Shown: positions 6,824-15,381, counted from the stretch's first letter. The stretch: DNA of 25,563 nt from Cyanobacteria bacterium OH_SFB_17 (GCA_023395735.1 JAEWYI010000012.1:1-25563), one strand, 5' to 3'. Numbers and translations are program-made. Notes: generated by a model from the letters alone, not told the origin.

Positions 6824-9124
6824 TTAATCTACGTCGATTGGCTCTCTAAGTATTCCATCGATTGCTTCTCTGGCTGTAAACACAAGCGCTTCTGGCACAT
6901 CTGAGATTACGCAGAATTGTCTTAATACATCAACTGTCCGCTTAAATATTCTTACAACGTCACCTTCTCCCATTTCTACCTGAGACATAATATCTTCCCA
7001 TTCTGCTCCGTTAACCCACATTTCTATCATCGCAGAATAGTATGAGTTAATATACATTGGTGTGTCAATGTTGTTTTCGTTTTGAGTTTTCTCTATTCTT
7101 CTTTTAATATTTTTTATTGTGTTTAAAGTTTTTCTCGTTGTCGGTGAAATTGGAACTTGTGGATAAATTTCAGCTCTCAAATCTTCTGTCGTGATTGCGC
7201 AAACAACGGCAGCTAATTCTGCTGGAGATAGATTCTCAAGTGTGTGCGAGAGAATTATTTCGGAGATAAACAATTCATTTTCGGCTCTTATTTGAGAGGT
7301 CATAACCCCTTTTTGTGTCGGATAATCATCTTTTAAATAATCAAGTTCTGTCAAAACTTTTCTGTGAGCCAAAAATCTGTTCCAGAAAATATCTTTTTCA
7401 GCTTCTATTTGTTTTTCTAATTTCTTTTGCTTTGTTGTGTATCTTTCGAGCACTTCAAGTTCTTTCATGTGTTTTTTGAATAATTTACAAAAATCACAAT
7501 CAAACGCGTGAAGTTTATCGAGCATTTCTTTATTTTTTCGTCCAAATTCAACAGCTTCAGGAGTAAGCGGCCTTTTTTTGCTTTTTTCCTGCTTTTGAAT
7601 CGTTTTGAAAATTTTTCTTCTTTCTACATAAATCGAGCGAAGTTTATTGTAATCATACAACGTTTCTGTAGTTAATTTGCTAGGGCAAACGAAATTTGAA
7701 CAAGAGTCAATCATTTTTTGATTTTCTTCTTGCTGTTTCAAAAACGGCGCTAATCTGGAAGTTGAAGAATAATAGCCAAAACTTTTTAGAATAAGCTCTT
7801 TTGCTTCATCTAGAGTGAATCTTTGAAGTATATTCAACACCATTGAATATCCAGGTGAAAATCTGCTCTCAAGTGGGTTTGCATCGCTTAATACAAGTTC
7901 TGCGACATCCTCTGGGGTTTGAAAAGAGGTTCCGACTACCGTTACATAGCCGACTTCATCCATTCCTCGTCTTCCCGCACGTCCGGACATTTGCAAAAAT
8001 TCACTCGCTGTCAACATTCTGTGGCCAGCGTCGGTTCTTTTGCTGATTGAGCTTATAACTGTAGAGCGAGCTGGCATGTTTATTCCAGCTGCCAATGTTT
8101 CAGTTGCAAAAACTACTTTTATTAAACCTTCTTGAAATAATTTTTCAATCAGAACCTTCCAGCCCGGCAAAAGCCCTGCGTGGTGAGATGCTACGCCTTG
8201 AAGGACATATTCAATGTGTTTGTTATTGTATAAATAAATATTTTCAGACAAATATTCATCAACTATTTCTTTTATTTTAGCTCTTTCTTTAGGTGTTATG
8301 AGCTCTAGAGAGGCGCATTTCTCCATTTGCTCATCGCATTTTTTTCTGGAAAAAGTAAAATAGATTGCAGGAAGCATTTCTTTTTCATGAAGCGCTCTCA
8401 CTACATCTTTTACTACACTTCTTTGCGGAAGTTTTCCGCGCCTGTGGAATTGTCGTTTTTCAGGCTTGATTTTTGAATTAAGCTGACCGCTTGGTGTCAA
8501 AAGCGGAAGAACTGTCGTTGGCTGCGAGCTGTCAAAGTAATAAAACCTTAAAGGTACAGGTCTAAAATCTGTGTTTATAAGCTCTGTTCTTGAATGAACA
8601 GTGTTAATCCAATCGGTTAGCTGCGCTGCGTTTGCCACCGTTGCAGAAAGTGCAACTATTTGAATATTAGTCGGACAATAAATTATACTCTCTTCCCAAA
8701 CGGTTCCCCTTTGCTCGTCGTTCATATAGTGAACTTCGTCAAGCACAACGTATTTTACGTCTTTCATATTTTCTGTTACTGAGCCAAAATTTGTTCCATA
8801 GAGCATATTTCTAAAAACTTCGGTTGTCATAACGACAATTTGTGCGTTTCTGTTGATTGATGTGTCACCTGTTAAAAGACCTACATTATTTATTCCATAT
8901 TTAGAAGAAAAATCGCCGAATTTTTGGTTTGAAAGAGCTTTCAAAGGCGTTGTATAAAATATTCTTTGGCCTTTTTCAAGCGCTCTGTGTATTGCATGTT
9001 GAGCAATGACGGTTTTACCCGCTCCTGTAGGTGCGCAAACCACAACGCTTTTGCCGTTGTCTATGTGCTCACATGCCTCTTTTTGAAACTCATCCAGTTC
9101 AAATGGAAATTGAAATTTATTCAT
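6824..9124 (-). CDS. Ski2/Mtr4-like DEVH-box RNA helicase
   Basis: A 766-residue superfamily 2 helicase. Walker A APTGAGKT (31-38), DEVH (129-132), SAT (160-162), motif V region ATETLAAGINMPARS and motif VI QMSGRAGRRGMDE are intact. The C-terminal third is charged and helical, then ends in a DSHCT-like segment (TTEDLRAEI..., MYINSYYSAMIEMWVNGAEWEDI). This is the Mtr4/Ski2 layout that is common in Cyanobacteria and Actinobacteria, where it is linked to RNA processing or decay. C-x2-C pairs in the middle (SCSNFVC; CDFC) resemble those of cyanobacterial relatives. The start ATG 9124 has only a weak ribosome site. It heads a two-gene unit with the DUF2142 gene. Confidence 0.9.
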   Translation of the reverse strand: MNKFQFPFELDEFQKEACEHIDNGKSVVVCAPTGAGKTVIAQHAIHRALEKGQRIFYTTPLKALSNQKFGDFSSKYGINNVGLLTGDTSINRNAQIVVMTTEVFRNMLYGTNFGSVTENMKDVKYVVLDEVHYMNDEQRGTVWEESIIYCPTNIQIVALSATVANAAQLTDWINTVHSRTELINTDFRPVPLRFYYFDSSQPTTVLPLLTPSGQLNSKIKPEKRQFHRRGKLPQRSVVKDVVRALHEKEMLPAIYFTFSRKKCDEQMEKCASLELITPKERAKIKEIVDEYLSENIYLYNNKHIEYVLQGVASHHAGLLPGWKVLIEKLFQEGLIKVVFATETLAAGINMPARSTVISSISKRTDAGHRMLTASEFLQMSGRAGRRGMDEVGYVTVVGTSFQTPEDVAELVLSDANPLESRFSPGYSMVLNILQRFTLDEAKELILKSFGYYSSTSRLAPFLKQQEENQKMIDSCSNFVCPSKLTTETLYDYNKLRSIYVERRKIFKTIQKQEKSKKRPLTPEAVEFGRKNKEMLDKLHAFDCDFCKLFKKHMKELEVLERYTTKQKKLEKQIEAEKDIFWNRFLAHRKVLTELDYLKDDYPTQKGVMTSQIRAENELFISEIILSHTLENLSPAELAAVVCAITTEDLRAEIYPQVPISPTTRKTLNTIKNIKRRIEKTQNENNIDTPMYINSYYSAMIEMWVNGAEWEDIMSQVEMGEGDVVRIFKRTVDVLRQFCVISDVPEALVFTAREAIDGILREPIDVD

Positions 9125-9184
9125 TTTGTCTTTCTTTTGTCAAGATATAATTCTTGCCTAAAATCTACTCCCGCCTTTTACACT

Positions 9185-9213
9185 ATTATAGCAAAAATAT
9201 AGAAGCGTGGCAA
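9185..9213 (-). promoter_or_regulatory. Helicase promoter
   Basis: Minus strand TTGCCA (9213-9208), 17 bp, TATAAT (9190-9185). Start expected near 9178, about 54 bases before the helicase ATG. It diverges from the small-RNA promoter 25 bp away. Confidence 0.75.
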
Positions 9214-9237
9214 TTTATTACGTTTTAAGCTTTTGGG

Positions 9238-9265
9238 TTGAATTTTTTTTAATAAATGTTATAAT
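9238..9265 (+). promoter_or_regulatory. Promoter of the antisense small RNA
   Basis: TTGAAT (9238-9243), 16-bp T/A-rich spacer, TATAAT (9260-9265), with start expected near 9272. Confidence 0.7.
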
Positions 9266-9271
9266 ATGAAT

Positions 9272-9380
9272 ATAAGGGAAATCGCTTCCAGTGGTGGTTC
9301 ACTAAAAGCGATTCTTCGACCCTTAAATTGAAAGCGAAATCAATTTAATTAAAAGTTCTAGTAGGCCTAGAACTTTTTTT
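9272..9380 (+). ncRNA. Small RNA antisense to a 24-codon ORF
   Basis: A unit of about 108 nt with its own promoter and terminator, convergent with serS. The 5' part folds as AAGGG...CCCTT (9274-9278 with 9319-9323) around ATCGCTT/AAGCGAT, with an apical AGTG/CACT. A second hairpin AAATTGA/TCAATTT (9325-9331 with 9339-9345) follows, then the terminator. TCGCTT can pair either with AAGCGA at 9306-9311 or with a second AAGCGA at 9332-9337, so two folds compete. Bases 9323-9380 are complementary to most of the minus-strand small ORF. I match it to no known RNA family. Confidence 0.6.
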
Positions 9381-9397
9381 AATGCATCTCGTTCCAT
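9323..9397 (-). CDS. 24-residue hydrophobic small protein, candidate type I toxin
   Basis: ATG (9397-9395) to TAA (9325-9323). The ribosome site AAAGGAGGTGAT stands seven bases before the ATG and is the strongest in the window. The peptide opens MERDALKK and continues with 16 residues that are nearly all Leu, Ile, Val, Gly and Ser with one Glu and one Lys, giving a hydrophobic or amphipathic helix. An RNA with its own promoter and terminator runs convergently across most of the ORF. A hairpin can sequester the ribosome site. Small hydrophobic peptide, antisense RNA and masked Shine-Dalgarno together are the hallmarks of type I toxin-antitoxin modules (Fst/TxpA-like organisation). Alternatives are a regulated small membrane protein, or chance coding in the antisense RNA complement. 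It lies 71 bases after serS and may use serS transcripts; I see no clear promoter of its own. Confidence 0.55.
   Translation of the reverse strand: MERDALKKVLGLLELLIKLISLSI
9354..9380 (+). terminator. Terminator of the antisense RNA
   Basis: AGTTCTAG (9354-9361) pairs with CTAGAACT (9367-9374) around TAGGC, then a T-run to 9380. The same stem encodes part of the small protein on the other strand. Confidence 0.85.
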
Positions 9398-9403
9398 TTT
9401 ATC

Positions 9404-9449
9404 ACCTCCTTTCCGGTTAATTCCTTCGAAAATGTTGTTCCGGGGAGGT
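9404..9449 (-). promoter_or_regulatory. Hairpin able to hide the small-ORF ribosome site
   Basis: On the minus strand ACCTCC-CCGG (9449-9440) can pair with CCGG-AAA-GGAGGT (9416-9404): ten pairs with a three-base bulge and a 23-nt loop. GGAGGT is the Shine-Dalgarno of the small ORF. The long loop makes stability uncertain. Confidence 0.5.
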
Positions 9450-9468
9450 TAGGGCTTACCCTTTGAGC

Positions 9469-10734
9469 TTAAATGGTTTCAAATCCTGTGAATGGTTGCA
9501 ATACGCGCGGAATTTTTATTGTTCCGTCCTCTTGTTGGAAGTTTTCCACAATCGCTGCAAACGTTCTACCAACAGCCAAACCTGAGCCGTTTATAGTGTG
9601 GACGAATCTTGTTTTTCCGCTTGATTTTTCTCTGTACCTTATATTTGCCCTGCGCGCTTGGTAATCCCCAAAATTAGAGCAGCTTGAAATTTCTTTGTAG
9701 CCGTTGTAAGAAGGCATATAAACCTCAAGGTCGTAACATTTTTTAGCGGAAAATCCAATGTCAGCTGTGCATAATTCTACTCTTCTATATGGAAGCTCCA
9801 AAAGTTCCAAGATAGTTTCTGCATTTTTTGTCAATTTCAAGTGTTCTTCTTGACTTTGTTCAGGTGTTGTAAGCTTAACAAGTTCAACTTTATTGAATTG
9901 GTGAACTCTAATTAAGCCTCTTGTGTCTTTTCCTGCTGATCCAGCTTCACGCCTAAAACAAGGTGTGTATGCAGTCATTAATTTAGGCAAGTCATCTTCG
10001 TTTAAGATTTCGTCTTGATAAATATTTGTAACAGGAACTTCAGCTGTCGGGATAAGGTACAAGTCTTCGTTTTCACATTTGTACATATCTTCTGCAAATT
10101 TCGGGAGCTGTCCTGTTCCTGTCATTGCATTCGAATTCACCAATACTGGCGGAAGAATTTCTTCATATCCGTGTTCTCTAGTGTGAATAGAAAGGAAAAA
10201 GTTTATGATGGCTCTTTCAAGTGCAGCACCTTTTCCTCTGTACAAAATAAATCTTGATTGAGAAAGTTTAACTCCTCTCTCAAAATCTACCAATCCTTTT
10301 TCTTCACAAATATCCCAGTGAGCTTTGAGCTCAAAATTCGCTTCAGTAGGTTCTCCAAAGCCTGAAACTATAATGTTATCGTCTTCTGATTTGCCGATTG
10401 GTGTTGTTTCATCAGGCGTATTTGGAATATGCAAAAGAGCTATTCTTTGTTTTTCGTCAAGTTCAGTTTCTTTTTCTTCAAGAATTTTTATTTCGTCGCC
10501 GATTTTTCTAACGTCTTCTTGAATTTTATCAGTATTTTCTCCGCGTTTTTTTAATTCGCCGATTTGTTGCGATTCAATTTTTCTTTTCGCTCTCAATTCA
10601 TCAGCTTCTGTTTGAACTGAACGTCTTTCAGCGTCAATTTTTATTACTTCGTCAATCGAAAGATTAGGGTTTCTTCTTTTCAGCAATTCATTTATTTTTT
10701 CAGGGTTTTCTCTAATTAATTTAATATCTAACAT
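9469..10734 (-). CDS. serS: Seryl-tRNA synthetase
   Basis: SerRS charges tRNA-Ser (and tRNA-Sec where present) with serine in the cytoplasm. It is 421 residues. The N-terminal helical arm is a long coiled coil (about residues 30-100, rich in Glu/Lys/Arg). The class II core follows: TGTGQLPKFAEDMY, motif 2 around TPCFRREAGSAGKDTRG and motif 3 around GSGLAVGRTFAAIVENFQ, ending IPRVLQPFTGFETI. I set the start at ATG 10734 (MLDIKLIREN, the family's usual start), four bases after GGTGG. A TTG/ATG farther upstream would only add seven unlike residues. The 3' end leads straight into the small-ORF locus. Confidence 0.97.
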   Translation of the reverse strand: MLDIKLIRENPEKINELLKRRNPNLSIDEVIKIDAERRSVQTEADELRAKRKIESQQIGELKKRGENTDKIQEDVRKIGDEIKILEEKETELDEKQRIALLHIPNTPDETTPIGKSEDDNIIVSGFGEPTEANFELKAHWDICEEKGLVDFERGVKLSQSRFILYRGKGAALERAIINFFLSIHTREHGYEEILPPVLVNSNAMTGTGQLPKFAEDMYKCENEDLYLIPTAEVPVTNIYQDEILNEDDLPKLMTAYTPCFRREAGSAGKDTRGLIRVHQFNKVELVKLTTPEQSQEEHLKLTKNAETILELLELPYRRVELCTADIGFSAKKCYDLEVYMPSYNGYKEISSCSNFGDYQARRANIRYREKSSGKTRFVHTINGSGLAVGRTFAAIVENFQQEDGTIKIPRVLQPFTGFETI

Positions 10735-10786
10735 TTTTCCACCTTTACAGTACAAATTTTTGCACCGCCTTTATTCTATTTTTGTA

Positions 10787-10815
10787 TTTATACTTTCTTG
10801 ATTTTATCGGCTCAA
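10787..10815 (-). promoter_or_regulatory. Probable serS promoter
   Basis: Minus strand TTGAGC (10815-10810), 17 bp, TATAAA (10792-10787), start near 10780, about 46 bases before the serS ATG. No T-box-like element is visible in so short a leader. Confidence 0.5.
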
Positions 10816-10908
10816 TTCATTTTGAAATATTGATTAATAATCCACTTTTATATTTATATCATATTTATTTTATAAAAAAGATAAATATTTAGCAAATAAA
10901 AAATAAGA

Positions 10909-10924
10909 TAGACCATATGGTCTA
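10909..10924. promoter_or_regulatory. 16-bp perfect palindrome, possible operator
   Basis: TAGACCATATGGTCTA reads the same on both strands. It sits in the 306-bp AT-rich gap between serS and the gene at 11041, has no T-run, and so is more like a dimer-binding site than a terminator. The binding protein is unknown. Confidence 0.45.
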
Positions 10925-10969
10925 CAAATTTAAACCTTGGGGATAATAACATGCTTATTCAAAAATGAG

Positions 10970-10975
10970 TATAAT
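10970..10975 (+). promoter_or_regulatory. -10 element for the 11041-13054 genes
   Basis: TATAAT, with no good -35 at 17 bp, about 60 bases before the next ATG. Between 10930 and 11030 I see no other signal. Confidence 0.35.
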
Positions 10976-11040
10976 ACTATTGTAATCAAGCAATAAACAT
11001 GAATTAAGGTATTTGTGTAAGTTGGAATAAAAGAGGGGAT

Positions 11041-11385
11041 ATGTTAAACGGAGTTAATTTAAACGACAATCTTGAAAACGCTCAGTTGAATAATCAATTG
11101 AGTGTTAGCGGTGTTGCGACAAATCCTATAAACAACCCGTATCGAAATATTGACAGAAATCTTTTTATTGACGAGACAGCTATTTCAAACGAGGCTGTTA
11201 ATCTTTATCAAAAAGAACAGGATGTAAAGCAGTTTAGTGCTTTGGCAATGTCAAATCCGGATGATTTGTCGCATGAAGAAATAATTGCTAACTTGTTTAA
11301 CAAAGGCGTTTCCGACCCTTTGTCAGACGAATCGCTTTCAGGTATTGTTAATAATTCAAAATTTCTTGAAGATATTTCATTTTAG
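11041..11385 (+). CDS. Uncharacterised 114-residue soluble protein
   Basis: I do not recognise this protein. It is acidic and Asn/Leu/Asp-rich, with no signal peptide, membrane helix or cysteine. The N-terminal 40 residues look disordered (Asn, Asn-Pro), while the rest is probably helical (residues about 45-70 and 76-90). AGAGGGG stands just before the ATG and supports the start. It is followed after 24 bases by a TPR gene, so it probably belongs to the same transcript as the TPR and CxxCxxCC proteins. Confidence 0.7.
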   Translation: MLNGVNLNDNLENAQLNNQLSVSGVATNPINNPYRNIDRNLFIDETAISNEAVNLYQKEQDVKQFSALAMSNPDDLSHEEIIANLFNKGVSDPLSDESLSGIVNNSKFLEDISF

Positions 11386-11409
11386 GTTATAATTTAGGGC
11401 TTTTTCTCA

Positions 11410-12645
11410 ATGGATATGGATATTAAAAAAGATTCAGAAGAATTTCTGTTTCAAGACAACAGCAACTTGGATGACAGTGCTTTGGATGCGGCCAAAAAAC
11501 AATTTTATGTCGGCAATTATTCAGAGGCACTGAAAGTTTTAATGAATTCTTCTAATACAAACGCAAGCGCGGAGCTTTATGTCGACATTGGAAGCTGCTA
11601 TTATATGCTTAAAAATTATCCTGAGGCTATGAACTATTGGAATAGAGCCATAAACTTGGATTCAAAAAATTCGAAAGCTTATACAAATATCGGAAACCTT
11701 TATTATAAACACTCCCAGCTTGAAAAAGCTATTTCTTATTGGCTGGTCTCACTTATCTCAAGACCTGAAGATGCTAATACAAACCTTAATTTGGCAATTG
11801 CTTTTGACAAGAAAAATATGAGATTTGAATCAATTAAATATTTTGAAAAATATCTAAAATATTGCGAGGACAAGTCTTCTGAAGATTATAACAAAGTTAA
11901 AAATAAAATCACATATTGTTTTAATGTCGCAAACCAATATCTTACCCTAGGTGCGCAGCTTCAATCAGAAGATAACAACAAAAAAGCCGCAGCGTGTTAT
12001 TTCAAATCCTTAGCCAATTATCCGAATTTGTCCAAGACCAATTTAAATCTTGGCAGCATATTTTTTACTGACAAAAACCTTGAGCTTGCAATAAAATATT
12101 GGAAAATCGCATCCCACCTTGATCCAAATTATGATAAAATTTATTCAAATTTAGCAATATCTTATGATTTGATGAAGGAATTTGATTACGCATATTGCTA
12201 TTATTATCGTTACATGAACTATGTAATCGGGGACAAGGATGAATATTACAAAGCAAACAGAAGACTGTTAAAAATCAAGCCTTACTTAAATGAAAATCCC
12301 AAAGTAGTGGAATCTCATCTTCAAAAGGCGCAAGAACACCTTGCCAGCAGCGAATATTTTGAAGCAATTGATGAGTTTAAAAATTATTCTATATTAAAAC
12401 CCGAGGTTCAGCACGAATACAAAGAAGTTATAAAAAAATTGGAAACATACCTCAATCCGGAGCTTAGTATAATTGAAACCTGTTTTGAAAAAGGAAATAA
12501 CCTGATAGCACAAGGCAAATTTTCACAAGCAAAGCCTTATTTTTTAAGGATAATGAAGCTTTCTTCGCCGCAATATCTAGAATTTACAAAAGCAAGAGCC
12601 AAATATTCTCAATGCGAGAAGATGGAAGCTGAGGCTTATGATTAA
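11410..12645 (+). CDS. Tetratricopeptide-repeat (TPR) protein
   Basis: A 411-residue soluble protein built mainly of TPR units. Clear ones cover about residues 22-55, 56-89 (AELYVDIGSCYYMLKNYPEA) and 90-123 (AYTNIGNLYYKHSQLEKAI), then weaker repeats around 175-260 (NLNLGSIFFTDKNLELAIKY; IYSNLAISYDLMKEFDYAY) and 305-400. TPR domains are protein-binding scaffolds; the partner is not evident. The first 20 residues are acidic and probably disordered. No signal peptide. The ribosome site before ATG 11410 is weak, and a second in-frame ATG lies six bases on. Its last eight bases overlap the next gene, so the two are translationally coupled. Confidence 0.85.
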   Translation: MDMDIKKDSEEFLFQDNSNLDDSALDAAKKQFYVGNYSEALKVLMNSSNTNASAELYVDIGSCYYMLKNYPEAMNYWNRAINLDSKNSKAYTNIGNLYYKHSQLEKAISYWLVSLISRPEDANTNLNLAIAFDKKNMRFESIKYFEKYLKYCEDKSSEDYNKVKNKITYCFNVANQYLTLGAQLQSEDNNKKAAACYFKSLANYPNLSKTNLNLGSIFFTDKNLELAIKYWKIASHLDPNYDKIYSNLAISYDLMKEFDYAYCYYYRYMNYVIGDKDEYYKANRRLLKIKPYLNENPKVVESHLQKAQEHLASSEYFEAIDEFKNYSILKPEVQHEYKEVIKKLETYLNPELSIIETCFEKGNNLIAQGKFSQAKPYFLRIMKLSSPQYLEFTKARAKYSQCEKMEAEAYD

Positions 12646-13054
12646 AAAAATAAAAAAATTCGTTTATTCAAAAATCTTGGGCCGTAAATATTATCGAGTA
12701 GGAAAATGTTTGGGTTGCGGAAAATGTTGCCAGAAAATTTATGTTCAAACCAGCCGGCACGTAATAAAAGATGAAAAAGAATTCGATAAATTAAAGATGC
12801 TTCATCCCTTTTACACTTATCTAACTGTTGTTGATAAAGATGAAATAGGTTTAGTTTTTTCTTGCTCTAATCTGGATGAAAAAACTAATTTGTGTAAAAT
12901 TCACAAAAACAGACCTGGCATTTGCAGACGCTATCCTCAAGAAGAACTATTTAAAATGGGTGGAACTATCCCCGAAGATTGTGGTTACAAGATGGTTCCA
13001 ATCATTCCGTTTGCAGAAGTTTTAGAGAAGAAAATCAAAAACGATAACCGTTAA
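12638..13054 (+). CDS. YkgJ-family CxxCxxCC protein
   Basis: A 138-residue protein with the signature C24-x2-C27-x2-C30-C31, then C76, C86, C96 and C115, the pattern of the YkgJ/UPF0153 family (PF03692) thought to bind zinc or an iron-sulfur cluster. FSCSNLDEKTNLCKIHKNRP is the typical second cysteine segment. Function in most members is unknown. The N-terminus is very basic (MIKKIKKF). It overlaps the TPR gene by eight bases, and no terminator is obvious after it. Confidence 0.82.
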   Translation: MIKKIKKFVYSKILGRKYYRVGKCLGCGKCCQKIYVQTSRHVIKDEKEFDKLKMLHPFYTYLTVVDKDEIGLVFSCSNLDEKTNLCKIHKNRPGICRRYPQEELFKMGGTIPEDCGYKMVPIIPFAEVLEKKIKNDNR

Positions 13055-13116
13055 ATTCGCAACTTTAGCTATATTTCTTACAGCTATTGGTTTATAGGCT
13101 TCAACCATTCAAACTA

Positions 13117-13144
13117 TTGCAATTATTTTAATGCGTTATAAAAT
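13117..13144 (+). promoter_or_regulatory. Possible promoter of pgpH-ybeY-dgkA
   Basis: TTGCAA (13117-13122), 16 bp, TAAAAT (13139-13144), about 30 bases before the pgpH ATG. Confidence 0.45.
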
Positions 13145-13173
13145 AGTAATAACAATTATAATGAGGATTTTTT

Positions 13174-15381
13174 ATGAAAAATATAAAACCTTTCGAAATA
13201 GCAGTAGATTTTTTTACGTCTTCAAAGGTCACACACTTTTTAAGTTTTTTGCTTTTTACAATAGTTATGAGTGCGATTTTGTCTTCTCAAAACTTTTTTT
13301 TCAAAAGCATTATTGAAAACGGGATAAGCAAAAAGGACATAATAGCTCAAAAAACTATCACTGTTGTTGATGTTCAAAAAACTGAACTTCACAGGAAAGA
13401 AATTTCTCAAAAAATTGACCCTATTTTAGCGCCAGCAGACGATGATTTTATTAAGAACAATTTAGTTACGCTTCAAAGTTCAATTTTGCAAATGAGAAAA
13501 AAAGATACTCCAAATATTGAAAAAAGAGAAGAAATGGGGCTTTTGTTTGATATTGGAGAAGGGTATAAAAAAGATTATGTAATAAATTATTTGCTCAAAA
13601 CCGGTGAAAAAAATCTTCAGCAAATCTTTGATAAAGCAACTCTAACATTAAATAACATCCTAAGTATAGGGATTACAGAGAAAGATTTTGAAAAAAATAA
13701 CATCAATAAGATAATAAGAAGAAGCATGGGGACAAATGTTCCTAAAAACCAAATGACGGTAATAACAGAGCTTTTAGAGCAAGTTATTGTTCCAAACTTG
13801 GTTATAGATGAAACGGCTACTGACATTGCAAGAAGAAACGCTCAGGCTTCGGTGAAGCCTTATGAAGTCACCTTTGAAAAAGGTGACAAGATTCTTTTTG
13901 AAGGAGAGCCTGTAACAAAGTTGAAAAAAGATGCGCTTGCAAAAGCAGGTTATAATGTACTGGAAATAGGTTATAAGGGCTATATCGGGATTTTTATCAT
14001 TGTTGCAATCGGTACGCTTGCATTCTTGCAATATTTAAAAGCGTTTGAAAAAGGAATTGTGGAATCTAATCAAATGACTGTTGCGGCAGTTCTTGCTTTG
14101 GTTTTTGCGGTTTGCTCAATATTGATTCCGACAGGATTTTCGCCTTATGTGCTTCCTTTTCCAGCTTTTATAATTATACTGGCCATTTTTACAAACCCTA
14201 GAATAGCGTTTATGGAAGCCTCGATTTTGCTCGCTGTTTTTGCAATTTCGTTGAGTTATAACATTCAATTTGTGGGATCATTTATTTTAATAAATTTAGT
14301 TTCTACAATTTGCATCACAAAAGTTAAATTTACCAGAAGGTTTGACATAATAAGAACAGGTATAGAAATAGCAATTTTTGCAGTAATCATAATTCTTACG
14401 GTGTATTCTCTTGAAAAATGTCTTATTGAGGTTGATAATTTCTTGATAATAAATGATACAGTGATGATGTTTTTAAACGGCTTATTGAGTGGGGTTATTG
14501 CATTAGGCTTGTTACCGATTTTGGAAAGTGCATTCAAAATCATAACTCCGTTCGGCTTAGCAGAGCTTGCAGACCACAATCAACCATTATTAAAACGTTT
14601 GCAGTTTGAAGCCCCTGGCACATATCACCACAGTTTGATGGTGTCAAACTTGTGCGAAGCTGCGGCTGAGGCCGTTGGAGCAAATCCAATATTAGCAAGA
14701 GTTGGAGCTTTTTATCATGATATCGGTAAGTTGAAAAGACCACTTTTCTTTGTTGAAAACCAATCATACTTCGGAATCGAAAACCCTCATACAAAGCTTA
14801 ATCCAAGATTAAGCAAAATGGTTATTACAGCCCACCCAAAAGATGGTTTTGAGCTTGCAAAAGAGTACGGACTACCTCCAATCATTTATAATTTCATTCT
14901 TCAACACCACGGAGAAGGCTTGGCAAGTTATTTCTATTCACAAGCTTTGGCTGAAGAAGGTGCCGAAAATGTTAAAGAAGAGCAGTTTAGATACACAGGT
15001 CCTAAGCCAAATATGAAAGAAACAGCTATATTGATGATTGCTGATGCTGTTGAATCCGCTGTACGTTCGCTTAAGGTTCCTACAAACGCTGAAATCGAGC
15101 AGATTATAGATAAAATTATTATCGAAAGACTTAATGACGGCCAGCTTTCTGACAGCCCGCTTACACTAAAAGACATTAAAACAATCGCAACTACTTTTAA
15201 TAGAATTTTAAGAGGGATGCAACACAATAGAATCAGATACCATGAAGATATTGTCCATGAATTTGATAAAACAAAAATCAGCTTACCAAGTCAAGTTATT
15301 GACAAAGAATTGGATGAGAAAATTAAAAAACTTGAGGACTCACAAAATCCTCAAAAAAACGATAAAGACAGTGAAAATTAA
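13174..15381 (+). CDS. pgpH: PgpH-type 7TM-HD c-di-AMP phosphodiesterase
   Basis: A 735-residue membrane protein of the 7TMR-HD family (YqfF/PgpH), which hydrolyses c-di-AMP to pApA. Order: one N-terminal membrane helix (about 20-38), an external 7TMR-HDED domain (about 40-270), seven membrane helices (about 275-465) and a cytoplasmic HD domain. The HD domain shows GTYHHS, FYHDIGK (HD near residue 516), an ITAHPKDG segment and LQHHGEG, the metal-binding set. The C-terminus is charged. GAGG stands seven bases before the ATG. The stop overlaps the ybeY start (TAATG), and pgpH-ybeY-dgkA is a known conserved string. Confidence 0.93.
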   Translation: MKNIKPFEIAVDFFTSSKVTHFLSFLLFTIVMSAILSSQNFFFKSIIENGISKKDIIAQKTITVVDVQKTELHRKEISQKIDPILAPADDDFIKNNLVTLQSSILQMRKKDTPNIEKREEMGLLFDIGEGYKKDYVINYLLKTGEKNLQQIFDKATLTLNNILSIGITEKDFEKNNINKIIRRSMGTNVPKNQMTVITELLEQVIVPNLVIDETATDIARRNAQASVKPYEVTFEKGDKILFEGEPVTKLKKDALAKAGYNVLEIGYKGYIGIFIIVAIGTLAFLQYLKAFEKGIVESNQMTVAAVLALVFAVCSILIPTGFSPYVLPFPAFIIILAIFTNPRIAFMEASILLAVFAISLSYNIQFVGSFILINLVSTICITKVKFTRRFDIIRTGIEIAIFAVIIILTVYSLEKCLIEVDNFLIINDTVMMFLNGLLSGVIALGLLPILESAFKIITPFGLAELADHNQPLLKRLQFEAPGTYHHSLMVSNLCEAAAEAVGANPILARVGAFYHDIGKLKRPLFFVENQSYFGIENPHTKLNPRLSKMVITAHPKDGFELAKEYGLPPIIYNFILQHHGEGLASYFYSQALAEEGAENVKEEQFRYTGPKPNMKETAILMIADAVESAVRSLKVPTNAEIEQIIDKIIIERLNDGQLSDSPLTLKDIKTIATTFNRILRGMQHNRIRYHEDIVHEFDKTKISLPSQVIDKELDEKIKKLEDSQNPQKNDKDSEN

